Assembly: GCA_028284235.1 (NCBI GenBank)
Contig: JANQSC010000026.1
Location: 1-64,000, forward strand
DNA length: 64,000 nucleotides
Reading direction: 5' to 3'
From: Opitutaceae bacterium
Lineage (GTDB): Bacteria > Verrucomicrobiota > Verrucomicrobiia > Opitutales > Opitutaceae
The translations under genes and the position numbers were made by a program. Positions 35,296 to 45,223 of this stretch are shown here, in pieces (the stretch's first letter is position 1; every line of letters begins with the position of its first letter). Under the pieces are notes generated by a model that saw only the letters and a list, made by a program, of their open reading frames with translations, was not told the DNA's origin and did not search any database.

Positions 35296-35856
35296 ATGCC
35301 GCTCTCGAACGCGTTTCCGATCGTCGCCTTCTTCGCCATTTGCATGGCGCCGCTCGCAAACGCGGGAAACTACGTAGCGGAAATGCGCGAGCGGGCCCAT
35401 CAAGGGGATCGGGAGGCGCAATTGGTCTTGGCCCATCTTTACGAGAAAGGGAAGGGCGTGAAACGCGACCGGACCCAGGCGCGACGTTGGCGGGAGGCGT
35501 CGACTCGAGTGGTCAGCCGGACAGGGCGTTACAGTCCGACGCGTCCGGAGATGGACTATTCCGCGCGGGTGCGCCCAACGCGTCCGATGGAGCCGATTCG
35601 CGCGGAACGTTCCTATGCGACTCGAGTGAATGCCGTCCGTTCTTATCCGAGGCGGGTCGACGCAGCCCGCTCCTACGCGGCGACTTATGAATCGGTTCGA
35701 TCGACTCGTCGCGCGTTCCGAGGCGGGCGAAACCCGATTTTGGTAGGGGGCCGAATCGTTCTCAGCCCGATCACCTTCGCGGTGAACCAGTCGCGGCGGG
35801 TGATTATGAAAGCGGCTCGCAAAGGGGCGATCTCCCGGGCGACGGAGTTTTATTGA
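35296..35856 (+). CDS. exported Arg-rich protein with a single Sel1-like repeat
   Basis: 186 aa with a signal peptide (about residues 1-23). One Sel1-like repeat follows (AHQGDREAQLVLAHLYEKGKGVKRD). The rest is very basic and repetitive, with the recurring pattern RxYxxRVxAxRSY (SYATRVNAVRSY, RRVDAARSYAATY). The tail has no known fold. It lies 51 bp after the jelly-roll gene and may belong to that transcript. Function unknown. Confidence 0.7.
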   Translation: MPLSNAFPIVAFFAICMAPLANAGNYVAEMRERAHQGDREAQLVLAHLYEKGKGVKRDRTQARRWREASTRVVSRTGRYSPTRPEMDYSARVRPTRPMEPIRAERSYATRVNAVRSYPRRVDAARSYAATYESVRSTRRAFRGGRNPILVGGRIVLSPITFAVNQSRRVIMKAARKGAISRATEFY

Positions 35857-35956
35857 GAAGTCGATTGGAGCCCGAACGGCCTCGTTTGACCGCTGATTGT
35901 CGATTTGACACCGGAATCGATATTGGGATGATCATTTTCTCACCCTGGACCCCATC

Positions 35957-37414
35957 ATGAAAAAAGACCCTTCGGTTTCCTCTCCTAATCTCACGCGTCG
36001 CCAATTCAGCAAAGTCTCCGCCGCGGCGATCGCCAGCAGCGCCTTCAGCTTCAACGTTCTCGCTAGCAACGCCCGCGGGAATCTGACCAAGCCGACAGTG
36101 GTCGGCATTGGTACGGGCGGCAAAGGCCGCGTGGACATCACTTCGAGCGACAAGGCTGGATTTCAAGTGATCGGGCTTGTGGACACTGCCGATGCCACGA
36201 AAATGACGGCGGCTGAGCGCGGCGAGCGGCGCTTGAAGTCGGTCATCGAAACGCGCGAGCAGTATCCGGATGCGGCGTTCTTCACCGACTACCGCGAAAT
36301 GTACGAAAAACTTGGTGACAAAGTCGACGCGGTGATCGTTTCGACTCCGGATCACCATCACTTTCACGCGTCGGCCATGGCCATTGAGCTCGGCAAGCAT
36401 GTGTATTGTCAAAAGCCGCTTACGCACGGGATTTGGGAAGCCCGCGAACTGGCGCGACTGACGAAGAAGCACGGCGTCAAAACGCAGATGGGGAATCAGG
36501 CCCACGCCAACGACCACATGCGTCGCTGCGTGGAGTTGATCCGAGCGGGGTTGATCGGCCCCGTGCGCGAAGCCCACTCCTGGACCAATCGCCCGATCTG
36601 GCCGCAAGGATTCGCAAAGCCACCGGCAGCGGAAAAAACGCCCAAGTGGCTCGATTGGAAGCAATGGGTCGGACCGGCTCCAAAAGTCGAATACAACGCC
36701 AACATCGCCCCCTTCGCTTGGCGGGGCTGGTGGGACTACGGAACGGGCGCTCTCGGCGACATGGCTTGCCATATCATGGACATGGCCTACTGGGCAGTGG
36801 ACCCCGGTTCTCCGGCGCGAATCACGGCACAACAAGCGGGAGCGACGGCGATTTCGCCGCCAGTCAACTCGAAGGTGCTTTGGGAGTTTCCGGCCAACGA
36901 GTACAGCTACCGAAAAGGATTCAAGTTCCAGTGGTACGATGGCTACGTGGACGCGGAGTTCGATCGCGAAACTTGGTCGCTCATCAAGCACAGCGAGGAG
37001 TACAATCACCCGGATACGAAACTCCTGGACGGGCTTCCCTTCCAGCAGTTCGGCTGCGTGGTTATCGGCGAGGACGGCAAGCTCATCTTCAATCGCAAGC
37101 ACGGCAAATGGTTCCTTCGCTCGCACAGCGGCGTCGACGGATACGAATGGCCCGACCAAACCATCGCTCGGGCTCGCGATCAGGACCCGTACAAGGAGTG
37201 GTTCGACGCGATTACCGGCAAGATCGACGAAGCCGAGTCGCACTTCGGTCAGGCAGGCCCCTTTGCGGAAACGGTATTGCTCGGCGTCATCGCTCAGCAG
37301 AACCCGAACGAGACGCTCGAATGGGACGCCAAGAAGATGGAAGTCAAAGGCCGCCCCGATCTCAAATCGCTCGTCCAGCGCGAATACGCCAAAGGCTGGA
37401 AGTACAAAGCGTAG
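35957..37414 (+). CDS. Gfo/Idh/MocA family oxidoreductase with Tat-like leader
   Basis: 485 aa. The leader TRRQFSKVSAAAIASSAF carries a twin-arginine pattern. The Rossmann core is VVGIGTGGKGRVDI, then VGLVDTA-like acidic strand (IGLVDTADATK), DAVIVSTPDHHHFHASAMA, and VYCQKPLTH as the variant of the EKP motif. The C-terminal domain has GNQAHANDHMRRCVELIRAG and WRGWWDYGTGALGDMACHIMD. This subgroup is abundant in Planctomycetes and Verrucomicrobia and acts on unknown sugars, probably in the periplasm. A perfect 25-bp inverted repeat follows. Confidence 0.92.
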   Translation: MKKDPSVSSPNLTRRQFSKVSAAAIASSAFSFNVLASNARGNLTKPTVVGIGTGGKGRVDITSSDKAGFQVIGLVDTADATKMTAAERGERRLKSVIETREQYPDAAFFTDYREMYEKLGDKVDAVIVSTPDHHHFHASAMAIELGKHVYCQKPLTHGIWEARELARLTKKHGVKTQMGNQAHANDHMRRCVELIRAGLIGPVREAHSWTNRPIWPQGFAKPPAAEKTPKWLDWKQWVGPAPKVEYNANIAPFAWRGWWDYGTGALGDMACHIMDMAYWAVDPGSPARITAQQAGATAISPPVNSKVLWEFPANEYSYRKGFKFQWYDGYVDAEFDRETWSLIKHSEEYNHPDTKLLDGLPFQQFGCVVIGEDGKLIFNRKHGKWFLRSHSGVDGYEWPDQTIARARDQDPYKEWFDAITGKIDEAESHFGQAGPFAETVLLGVIAQQNPNETLEWDAKKMEVKGRPDLKSLVQREYAKGWKYKA

Positions 37415-37448
37415 GCGAAGACAGTTTCCAGTGTTTCAATTGTTCCTG

Positions 37449-37517
37449 GCCGCTCGGAGATCGGCCGCTACCAAAAACTCTTAAAAGGTAGCGGCCGATC
37501 TCCGAGCGGCCATTTTT
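37449..37517 (+). repeat. perfect 25-bp inverted repeat (family C/D), possible terminator
   Basis: Arms at 37449-37473 and 37488-37512 pair without mismatch around a 14-nt loop, and ATTTTTC follows. It lies between the oxidoreductase and the CBM9-like gene and could end transcription. The arm resembles the arm of the hairpin at 59155-59237 (both start GGTAG and share CCGA and GCGG blocks), so it also looks like a member of a dispersed family. Confidence 0.8.
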
Positions 37518-37570
37518 CATTAGATCCTCTCCTCGTCGCCCCCTCCCTCATTCTCTCCATCCAACCAAAA

Positions 37571-38317
37571 ATGAACCACCACCTCTGTACCGTTTTACTC
37601 ACTACAACTGCTCCCCTCGTCTTCACCGCCTGCACCAACCCGGACCAAAGCAACTCCATCGACTACTCCATGCGTTCGATGGAGATCCCATTCACGAGTG
37701 CCGCTCCGGCAATTGACGGCGTCATCGGCGCGACCGAGTGGGCCTCTGCCAATGAAGCGAGCGCCTTTGTCTTTCCCTGGTGGACGGAAGGGGAGAAAGA
37801 ACCGACGCGGGCCCTGTTGCAATGGGACGAGCAATACCTCTACGTGGCGTTCGAATGCGCGGACGCGTTTGTCTGGTCGGAGAAACGGGAGCGCGATGGT
37901 CCCGTATACGAAGACGACTGCGTGGAAGTATTTACTTCGCCCGACCCGGATCGACTCATGGAGTACTTCAATGTGGAGATGAATGTACGGGGCGACACGC
38001 TCGACTACTATCACCCGCAGCCCGGCAGCAAAGAGCCCTGGGATCCGGAGTTGATCATCGCTACGTCCGTCGACGGAACGCTCAACGACGACTCCGACCG
38101 CGATCAGGGCTGGGCCCTGGAAGTCGCCATTCCCTTCGAAGCCTTCCGTAGTGTCGCCAAGAATACGCCGCCTCTACCCGGAGACGAATGGCGACTCAAC
38201 CTCCACCGCCTCGGAGGCGAGACCAATGCGCAATTCAGCCAATGGTCCCCCTCGACCTCCGAAAAAGTCGCCTTCCACACCCCGCAATTCTTCGGGCGGG
38301 TGACGTTTGTGAAGTAA
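37571..38317 (+). CDS. CBM9-like carbohydrate-binding lipoprotein
   Basis: 248 aa. The leader ends LVFTAC, a lipobox with Cys at about residue 17. The mature part fits the carbohydrate-binding family 9-like fold: PAIDGVIGATEWASAN at the start, LLQWDEQYLYVAFECAD, DDCVEVFTSPDP, YFNVEMNVRG, and WALEVAIPFEAF near the end. Proteins of this group bind sugar ends or occur as stand-alone outer-surface proteins in polysaccharide degraders. Here it follows a sugar oxidoreductase, which fits that role. Confidence 0.88.
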   Translation: MNHHLCTVLLTTTAPLVFTACTNPDQSNSIDYSMRSMEIPFTSAAPAIDGVIGATEWASANEASAFVFPWWTEGEKEPTRALLQWDEQYLYVAFECADAFVWSEKRERDGPVYEDDCVEVFTSPDPDRLMEYFNVEMNVRGDTLDYYHPQPGSKEPWDPELIIATSVDGTLNDDSDRDQGWALEVAIPFEAFRSVAKNTPPLPGDEWRLNLHRLGGETNAQFSQWSPSTSEKVAFHTPQFFGRVTFVK

Positions 38318-38699
38318 GAGTCTTGTCGAGGCCGATTGCGGCGCATTGTCACCCGTAACAGGTGACGTATTTCATGGTCGGAACAGATCTCGATGAAGAG
38401 TTAGGGGCCCTTCCTATTCGCCTAAGTTGTGGGTATCTCATCAGCGGGATGTGGGGTGAAAACTCGAGTCAGTCCATCACAGGTGAAACGTAACGGGGTT
38501 GTCTTCTCGGTTCAGATTGGGCGTTTCCAATTTGTAACATTTCGTTTTGTTGGTGTTTTCAACTGATGCTCATGTATTTACGTATACTACTTAGATATAT
38601 ATTAAAAATTTATTGAACATAAGTATAATTACTATTGACACAAATAGCTCAAAAATATCAGGTTTTAGCACCAAAAATCTTCTTAAACCCAACTTAATT
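38318..38699. other. AT-rich intergenic leader of the RHS cassette
   Basis: 382 bp. The left part holds a small hairpin GTCACC-CGTAACA-GGTGAC (38348-38366) without a T-run. From about 38560 the sequence becomes markedly AT-rich up to the start at 38700, and includes TTGACA at 38635-38640, without a well-spaced -10 box. I see no gene in it. Confidence 0.5.
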
Positions 38700-39305
38700 A
38701 TGAAAATGACCCCATTTGGAACCGTCCTAGGATCACTGTGCCTAGCAATAGCAATACTTAGTTCAACAACTACAACAAAAGCGCAGAGTTCGCTTAGTGA
38801 AGACGCGAGATCCTTCACAATTGAAGAACGCGCTGTGAGAGATCGGCTGGTGAGTCGAGTCAGCGCCAATCGAGCCACAGGCTATGTGAAACGATTCGGG
38901 CGCGATGCCGAAGATTCGTTCGAGATTGAGGATTCCCTCATGAAGATGCTGTCGCGACGTCACGACGAGATTGACCGGGCGCGACTGGACGCGGCGGTCG
39001 ACCGAATTGCTTCCCGAAAAGCCGATGGGTTGGACGTAGTGGAAAAGCGGAAGTTGGCCCGGTCCTGGTTTCTCTTGTACGAGCTTGCGAAGCAGGAGCT
39101 TGGAAGTGGCACGGAAGGTCTGGATCGGCTACGCGTAGCGGTTCTGCTCGATCCGGAGGAAGCCTCCTATGCGAAGGAGTTGGAATTCCAGGAACGACGT
39201 CAGGAGCAAATCCAGGCCCGTTTGGATCAGGCGGCGGACTTGCGAGCGGGAATTGTCCGGGACCACCCTCAACTCAAGATTGCTGAAGGAGGAGAAGAAC
39301 GATGA
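38700..39305 (+). CDS. exported helical protein, first gene of the RHS cassette
   Basis: 201 aa from the ATG at 38700; an earlier in-frame TTG at 38613 would add 29 residues before the signal peptide (about residues 1-28). The mature part is charged and mostly helical (IEERAVRDRLVSRV, DEIDRARLDAAVDRIAS, ELEFQERRQEQIQARLDQAA). No family is recognised. It overlaps the RHS gene by 4 bp (ATGA), so it is translationally coupled and probably works with the RHS protein, perhaps in its export or assembly. Confidence 0.75.
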   Translation: MKMTPFGTVLGSLCLAIAILSSTTTTKAQSSLSEDARSFTIEERAVRDRLVSRVSANRATGYVKRFGRDAEDSFEIEDSLMKMLSRRHDEIDRARLDAAVDRIASRKADGLDVVEKRKLARSWFLLYELAKQELGSGTEGLDRLRVAVLLDPEEASYAKELEFQERRQEQIQARLDQAADLRAGIVRDHPQLKIAEGGEER

Positions 39306-42300
39306 GAGCATTGATCAAAACTCTTTCTATCGGCGTTGCTGTCGCAGCGAATTTTGCGTCTACCGGGTTTTCCGCTCTGCTGGACGAGGATCCCGTAGAT
39401 CTGAAGGTCGACATAGTCGTTGAATTTACGTCCACTCGCTACGACGGGCAGGTAAATATGTGGTTTCAACCTGCCAGCGGACCTTGGGATACCTGGGTCG
39501 AGACGGGTGGTGTCGGTACTCACGAGTCGGCTCAGCACGAGGTCGAAATGAAGCTTGGAATGGTGCACGAGTTCCGGATCGACCGATGGCATGTCAGTTC
39601 GGGAACCTTCACGGTTGAGAATCCTCCCGGCTACACGCTCTACATTGCCGAGCACAATACCGAAGACCTCGTTCCGCGCAACCAGCTCACGGATACGGCG
39701 GGTACGATTCACGAAGTGCGGAAGTACAAGGTCATGTTGGTCAAGGATTCGGCGGATGCCTCGGGGCTCGGATTCGGCGAGGCGGATTCGCTTACCCAGG
39801 AGGGTACGCTGAGAATGGGTCTAGGCCCGATGCTCAATGGCTACTCAGCAGGGGACATCCGGTTGTCAAATTACGATATATTCGCATCTACCATCGATAC
39901 GTCTTCCTTGGTCTATGCGTCGCGAGGAACTGAGGTAGAGCCAATTTATGTAAGTAACAAATTGCGCCAGGTCAATGCGCCCCATGGACTTGCTGATATC
40001 GTCACATTGAGTTCGACGAGTTTTGAGGTCCGATTTTACAGTTGGCAGGATGTGGGAGCTAAGAGTGGCGGATTGTATACGCTTGTTGGAAGTCCCACAC
40101 CAATTTCAACGTACAAGGTCACAAAAACTTCATTAAACGTGACTATGCGCAAGACGGTTGGCTCGACGTATTGGGAGTCGAAGATAACTCTTTCGTTGTC
40201 GTGGCCGTATCCCAGATTAGTATACGACTGGGCGAAAAACTCGTCTGCAGGATCAGGCAGTGGGCAGAGTTTGTCCTACAAGTATTTGTGGACGATTGCG
40301 AGCGGGTCAGGCAATTTGGAGACAAAGGAAGGCTACTATGGCCGCCCGGACGCTTCCAGCAGTTTTACGGAATCCTACAATCGATATCGGAAGTACACGG
40401 ACTACGCGTGGGGTCGTGAACTGGTGAACGTAAAGGAGGGCTACACCAACAGCTCGACGTATTTGACCAATACGAGCTACGAGTACTACACGAGCACCAG
40501 CGATGGGAATGGCCACTATCGACAATTGAAGAAGGTGACCCGAAACGATGGCGGCTACACGCGGTATACCTACTACGACGATTTGGATAAGCTAGGCCAG
40601 GTGAAAAAAGAGTACTCACCGTTTCAAGACACGCAGGAAGGGCTTGTCAAAGAGTACACTTACGGAAGCGATGGGTCTGGGGAGAACTATAATGCGACAC
40701 AAGTGCTGACCAAGGCCAATGGCGAGCTCGTTGGCAAGGTCACAACGACTTACGGAAGCGAGACCCGCTATGGCGAACCCGTCATGTCGGTGACGACTCG
40801 AAACTACTCGGACGCGTCGAACTACGTGGAGACGGTGGTCAAAACGTTTCGCAAGAACGCATCCGAGACTTTCCTCAGGCTCAGGCCCCATTCGATAAAG
40901 CGTTCGGACGGCACGAGAACGAGTTACCATTATTATGACGCGGGCGGTTCATGGCAGGTCATCGCCACCCACGGTACTGACGACGCGATGGGCGAGAGCT
41001 CTACGTTGATCACGAACTATGGAGGCTCCGACTTTGAGGATCTGCGGGTGGTAGTGAACAAGTCTACCCGTGATCTGGACGTGTACGACCTCGCGGCGAG
41101 AATGTTCGATTCCTATACGCTCATCTGCAATTCAGGCGCGTCCTTCGACTGGGTGGAGAAAAAGGACTACACCTTCGACCCGTCCAGTCGCGTCACCAAA
41201 ATTGAGCGGTCCCCCTATGCGACCAGTGGGATCCAGAGCGCTTCGACTATTTTCGAAGCCTCGTACTCTTCTACGGACGGAATGCTCGCGTGGACCGAGG
41301 ACGAGGCTGGCCAGCGCACCGAGTATTCCTACGACAAGCAAGGCCGTCTCGAGCGAGAAGAGAAGAACGGCGTTGGCAGTGGCGATGGCTATAACGCGAC
41401 CGACACGGTAGTCACTGAGAGTACCTACGACGGCTCCAGTCGCTTGGTTAAACGCGAAGTCAGCGACTTGGGCATGACTGAAACCGTCGTCTCAACCTGG
41501 GCGTACGACAAAGCCGGAAGACTGACAAGCAAGTCTCTGGATTGCTGCAATACGGTGACTTATAGCTACCCGACGACGAACCAGGTCAAACAGCTGAATG
41601 GGGATGGAGGCGATATCTACACGCAGCGCTACAAGGACGGTACCCTCAACAAGCGCTGGGGGACGGCGACGACTCCTCTCTGGGTCAAGGCCTTCGCCAA
41701 AAGCGCGGACTACATCGAAGAGTGGAGCGCTTCGCAGGATTTCACGGAAGGGTCCCCTTACAAGGACAATTGGCGCATGAAGCGCCTCGACTGGCTAGGG
41801 CGGCCCATCCACGAGCGTTCTCCGACGGAAGACGGGGGCAGTCTGAAAGTGAGCTATACCTACAACAGCAAAGGGCAGCTGACCGAGTGGAAAACCCAGG
41901 CGGGGACTGAGAGTGGCGGAAGTCTCGTCGATCGAATGAAGCCCTACTTGTACACCTACGACAGCCATGCTAATGTCCTGCTCGAAGGTCTGGACGTGGG
42001 CGGCGGTGGATTGAGCTCTGCCTCGTCGGTCGACCGCCTAACCAAGACCGTGCGTGATTTCTACGAAGATGGTAGCGGCTACTGGTGGGCGCAGGTGCGT
42101 ACCTACGCGTATCCGAATGCGAACGACGAGACGCGTGTATCGACCAGCCGTAGCCGAATCGCTCCAAGCTCCGGCGAGGTCAGTCGGAGCTACAGCTTGG
42201 ATTCGCAAAACAACAGTGTAACGAGCTGGGGGACAGTCAACAAGACCTACGATCGAGTAATTGTTACGAATGACTACTATCCAAGGCCGACTGGGAACGC

Positions 42301-45223
42301 CACCCAGGTCTACAAGAGTGGCTTGCTGGTTCGGGAAACGTCTACGGCCGGTGACATCACCAACTACGACTACGACAAGCTGCGCCGTCCGAGCGAAATC
42401 GACGGGCGCGACAGCGTGATCTTCCGCAAGCAATACGTCGCTAATTCCTTTCGCGTTTCGAAAGATATAGAGGTCGCTCCAGGCAACGTGGAGGTGACGG
42501 TGCGCGAGTATGTGTACGGCGCCGTGAATCGGTTAACCAGGCTGCGTCGCAAGAATGTCGGCGTGAATGAAGATACCGATTACACTTACAACAAGCGAGG
42601 ACAGGTGACGAGCGTTACTGGAAACGGAACGTATCCAATCGACTACGACTACGACAGCTACGGGCGCCGTATCGAGCAGATTCAGGACCGAGGCGGTTCG
42701 AACGAGTCGAAGGTTACCTGGGTCTACGACGACGTCGAAAACACCGGCCTGATGGTGCAGAAGCGCCACTACAAGACGTCGACCTCCTATGACGACACCG
42801 ATTTTGAATACAGTGACCTCGGCCAGGTGAGTAAGCGGACTTGGGACCGCGGCGTGTACACGACCTACGGCTACTCCACTTCAACGGGGGAGCTTCTCAC
42901 CGAGAATCACAGCGACACCACTCCCGACGTGACCTACACCTACGACAAGATGAGTCGCGTTAAGACGGTCGCCGACGCTGCGGGCACGCGAACCTTCTAC
43001 TATACCGAAAATGACGATCTCGCATTGTATCGCGAGGATCTGCCAAACGGATGGTACGGAAGCAGTAAAGACCTGTACTACGCCTATTTCAGCAACGCGA
43101 CGACTACCGACACGCGGGGAGGACTGCAGCGGGTCGCCTATGGCGCCAATTCTACGGGATCGGCTAGCTTGTCCTACTACTACGACGACGCTTCGGGCCG
43201 CATCGACGAGTTCACGGGCTACTGGGGCGGCTACAAAAACTTCGATGTCCACTACGACACGGACAGCGATCACGTTGAAGCCATCGTGTCTGGCTCTTAC
43301 GAAGTCGAGCGCACCTGGGAGACCTGGCGCGAGAATCGAGCGACCGCGACCACGTATTGGGGCTCGGCCAAGCGAACGGACTTCAACTGGCCGAATTGGG
43401 ATCTGCAGGGGCAATATTACGACTACACGCTTCTCAACTACGATAACAAGTCTCTTGCGGCGCAGTACAGCGTAGGTCTAGGTGTGAACATCAAGTACGA
43501 ATTCGACTACGACGATCGCCACCAGCTCACCAGCTGGGACACGACCGGCTACACCTTCCCGGGAACCCCCGGAACGACGACCTACACCTACGACTCGGCC
43601 GGGAACCGCACCGCGGACAACGACATAAACGGCTCGGACACCTATACGGTCAACGGACTGAACCAGCTCGCCCAGTCGAGCAACATCCTGTACGACGTGG
43701 ACGGCAACTTGACTAAGCACTACGATTGGTCGTATGAGTACGACGCGAACAATCGTGTAATTGAGATGGAGAGTTCAAGCCAGCGACTGGAGTTCACCTA
43801 CGACTACATGGGGCGTCGAATAGAGAAGAAAGTGTGGGACACGACCGGCACCGAAACTCTAATCACCCACCTGCGCTTTGCCTACAACGGCATGGAGCTG
43901 TTCGCCGAACTCACGAGCACTGGCGGAATCCGCAAGACCTTCTACTGGGGCCTGGACAAATCCGACACGCTCGGCGGCGCCGGCGGGGCCGAGGGCCTGC
44001 TCATGATCCGCGACTGGGACGACAGCAAGACCTACCTGCCGTCGTACGACCTGTCGGGGAACCTCGTTGGACTGCTAAACGAGTCGGGCGAATGGGAGGC
44101 CTGGTACGCCTACGACTCCTTCGGGAACGTCCTCGACGAGGGCGGGGACTACGCTGCGGACAACGTCATCGGGTTCTCAACGCAATACACGGACCGAGAG
44201 ACGGAGCTGGTGTATTACGGGCTGCGCTACTACCACCCCGAGATGGGCCGGTTCGTGAACCGGGACCCGATCGGCGAGGCGGGTGGTGCGAATTTGTACC
44301 GGTTCGTTGGCAATGCGCCAGTTACTGATGTGGATTTGTGGGGACTTCTTCTGCCTCCTTTTGAGGTGTTATATGATATTGTGGCTGGGTACCTTGATGG
44401 AATTGATAGGATATATGATATAGGAGAGTTTAGGGAGACAAAACCGCATCCACTTGACGTTTACTTGTGGGGAATGCACGCAGACGAATTGCTTGATACG
44501 GCAAAGAACACCGGTACGAGTGTTGGCTCGAGCGGTAGTGGGACCAGCGGCGGACCTGATGGTTCTTCAGGTGGAGGCAATGGAGATGCAAGTGATGGCT
44601 CCGATTCGACCCATGTGGGGAACCTATGCGATAGAGCCCAGCCGAGTCCGCAACCAGGCAAGGAAAGTGCGAAGTGGTATGATAGAGTAAATGCTGCTAG
44701 AGCCAGATACGCTCCGAGAAGAGAGAGAGCAACTTGGGTTGACAGAATCAACGAAGCCAGGGCTAAGTATGGCGGCACGAGTTGGGATGATTTTCCCTCT
44801 ACTAGAACCACTATTACTCATATCGGTATAGGAGGTGGCATTGGTGCGAAACATGAAAAGAAGATTGGAGGGCAAACAGTATTTTCTCTTGGAGCTTCTG
44901 CTGGGATTGAGAGGAATTTTTCAGTCGATAACTACTGGGATACAACATGGGAAACGGACGCCTCGATTTCTGCGAAAGGAGTATTTCGCAATTTGGAGCT
45001 CACTGTTTTCGATGCAGGCTTTAATGTAGTGGAGCCAATGAATGGGCCAGAGGTGAGAGACGTAGTTTGGCCGCCAGAAATAATGCAGTCACAACCGTCC
45101 GTGTCCTCATTGGGAGGCGTCGATATAAGAGAGGACAAGTTTTCGATAGGTGTTCTTCTTCGATTATCGGTGACTACTAAATCTGAAACGGTTCCTGCAA
45201 AAAATAGTGAGGCTTGCCCGTGA
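39302..45223 (+). CDS. secreted RHS-repeat protein with variable C-terminal tip
   Basis: 1973 aa. A signal peptide (about residues 1-24) is followed by a unique region to about residue 350, then a very long stretch of YD repeats (for example YDKAGRLTSK, YDYDSYGRRIEQI, YEYDANNRVIEM). The RHS core ends near residues 1600-1680 with GLRYYHPEMGRFVNRDPIG and NAPVTDVDLWG. The last 293 residues are a tip: a Gly/Ser linker (about 1736-1768), two copies of a WxDRxNxARAxY unit, and a beta-rich end. Base composition becomes AT-rich right after the core, as is usual for exchanged RHS tips. The tip matches no toxin I recognise. Confidence 0.92.
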   Translation: MRALIKTLSIGVAVAANFASTGFSALLDEDPVDLKVDIVVEFTSTRYDGQVNMWFQPASGPWDTWVETGGVGTHESAQHEVEMKLGMVHEFRIDRWHVSSGTFTVENPPGYTLYIAEHNTEDLVPRNQLTDTAGTIHEVRKYKVMLVKDSADASGLGFGEADSLTQEGTLRMGLGPMLNGYSAGDIRLSNYDIFASTIDTSSLVYASRGTEVEPIYVSNKLRQVNAPHGLADIVTLSSTSFEVRFYSWQDVGAKSGGLYTLVGSPTPISTYKVTKTSLNVTMRKTVGSTYWESKITLSLSWPYPRLVYDWAKNSSAGSGSGQSLSYKYLWTIASGSGNLETKEGYYGRPDASSSFTESYNRYRKYTDYAWGRELVNVKEGYTNSSTYLTNTSYEYYTSTSDGNGHYRQLKKVTRNDGGYTRYTYYDDLDKLGQVKKEYSPFQDTQEGLVKEYTYGSDGSGENYNATQVLTKANGELVGKVTTTYGSETRYGEPVMSVTTRNYSDASNYVETVVKTFRKNASETFLRLRPHSIKRSDGTRTSYHYYDAGGSWQVIATHGTDDAMGESSTLITNYGGSDFEDLRVVVNKSTRDLDVYDLAARMFDSYTLICNSGASFDWVEKKDYTFDPSSRVTKIERSPYATSGIQSASTIFEASYSSTDGMLAWTEDEAGQRTEYSYDKQGRLEREEKNGVGSGDGYNATDTVVTESTYDGSSRLVKREVSDLGMTETVVSTWAYDKAGRLTSKSLDCCNTVTYSYPTTNQVKQLNGDGGDIYTQRYKDGTLNKRWGTATTPLWVKAFAKSADYIEEWSASQDFTEGSPYKDNWRMKRLDWLGRPIHERSPTEDGGSLKVSYTYNSKGQLTEWKTQAGTESGGSLVDRMKPYLYTYDSHANVLLEGLDVGGGGLSSASSVDRLTKTVRDFYEDGSGYWWAQVRTYAYPNANDETRVSTSRSRIAPSSGEVSRSYSLDSQNNSVTSWGTVNKTYDRVIVTNDYYPRPTGNATQVYKSGLLVRETSTAGDITNYDYDKLRRPSEIDGRDSVIFRKQYVANSFRVSKDIEVAPGNVEVTVREYVYGAVNRLTRLRRKNVGVNEDTDYTYNKRGQVTSVTGNGTYPIDYDYDSYGRRIEQIQDRGGSNESKVTWVYDDVENTGLMVQKRHYKTSTSYDDTDFEYSDLGQVSKRTWDRGVYTTYGYSTSTGELLTENHSDTTPDVTYTYDKMSRVKTVADAAGTRTFYYTENDDLALYREDLPNGWYGSSKDLYYAYFSNATTTDTRGGLQRVAYGANSTGSASLSYYYDDASGRIDEFTGYWGGYKNFDVHYDTDSDHVEAIVSGSYEVERTWETWRENRATATTYWGSAKRTDFNWPNWDLQGQYYDYTLLNYDNKSLAAQYSVGLGVNIKYEFDYDDRHQLTSWDTTGYTFPGTPGTTTYTYDSAGNRTADNDINGSDTYTVNGLNQLAQSSNILYDVDGNLTKHYDWSYEYDANNRVIEMESSSQRLEFTYDYMGRRIEKKVWDTTGTETLITHLRFAYNGMELFAELTSTGGIRKTFYWGLDKSDTLGGAGGAEGLLMIRDWDDSKTYLPSYDLSGNLVGLLNESGEWEAWYAYDSFGNVLDEGGDYAADNVIGFSTQYTDRETELVYYGLRYYHPEMGRFVNRDPIGEAGGANLYRFVGNAPVTDVDLWGLLLPPFEVLYDIVAGYLDGIDRIYDIGEFRETKPHPLDVYLWGMHADELLDTAKNTGTSVGSSGSGTSGGPDGSSGGGNGDASDGSDSTHVGNLCDRAQPSPQPGKESAKWYDRVNAARARYAPRRERATWVDRINEARAKYGGTSWDDFPSTRTTITHIGIGGGIGAKHEKKIGGQTVFSLGASAGIERNFSVDNYWDTTWETDASISAKGVFRNLELTVFDAGFNVVEPMNGPEVRDVVWPPEIMQSQPSVSSLGGVDIREDKFSIGVLLRLSVTTKSETVPAKNSEACP

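Noticed and set aside
37449..37517. Riboswitch or attenuator before the CBM9-like gene
   Set aside because: It is a single long perfect hairpin with a T-run and related copies elsewhere, so a terminator or repeat explains it better.
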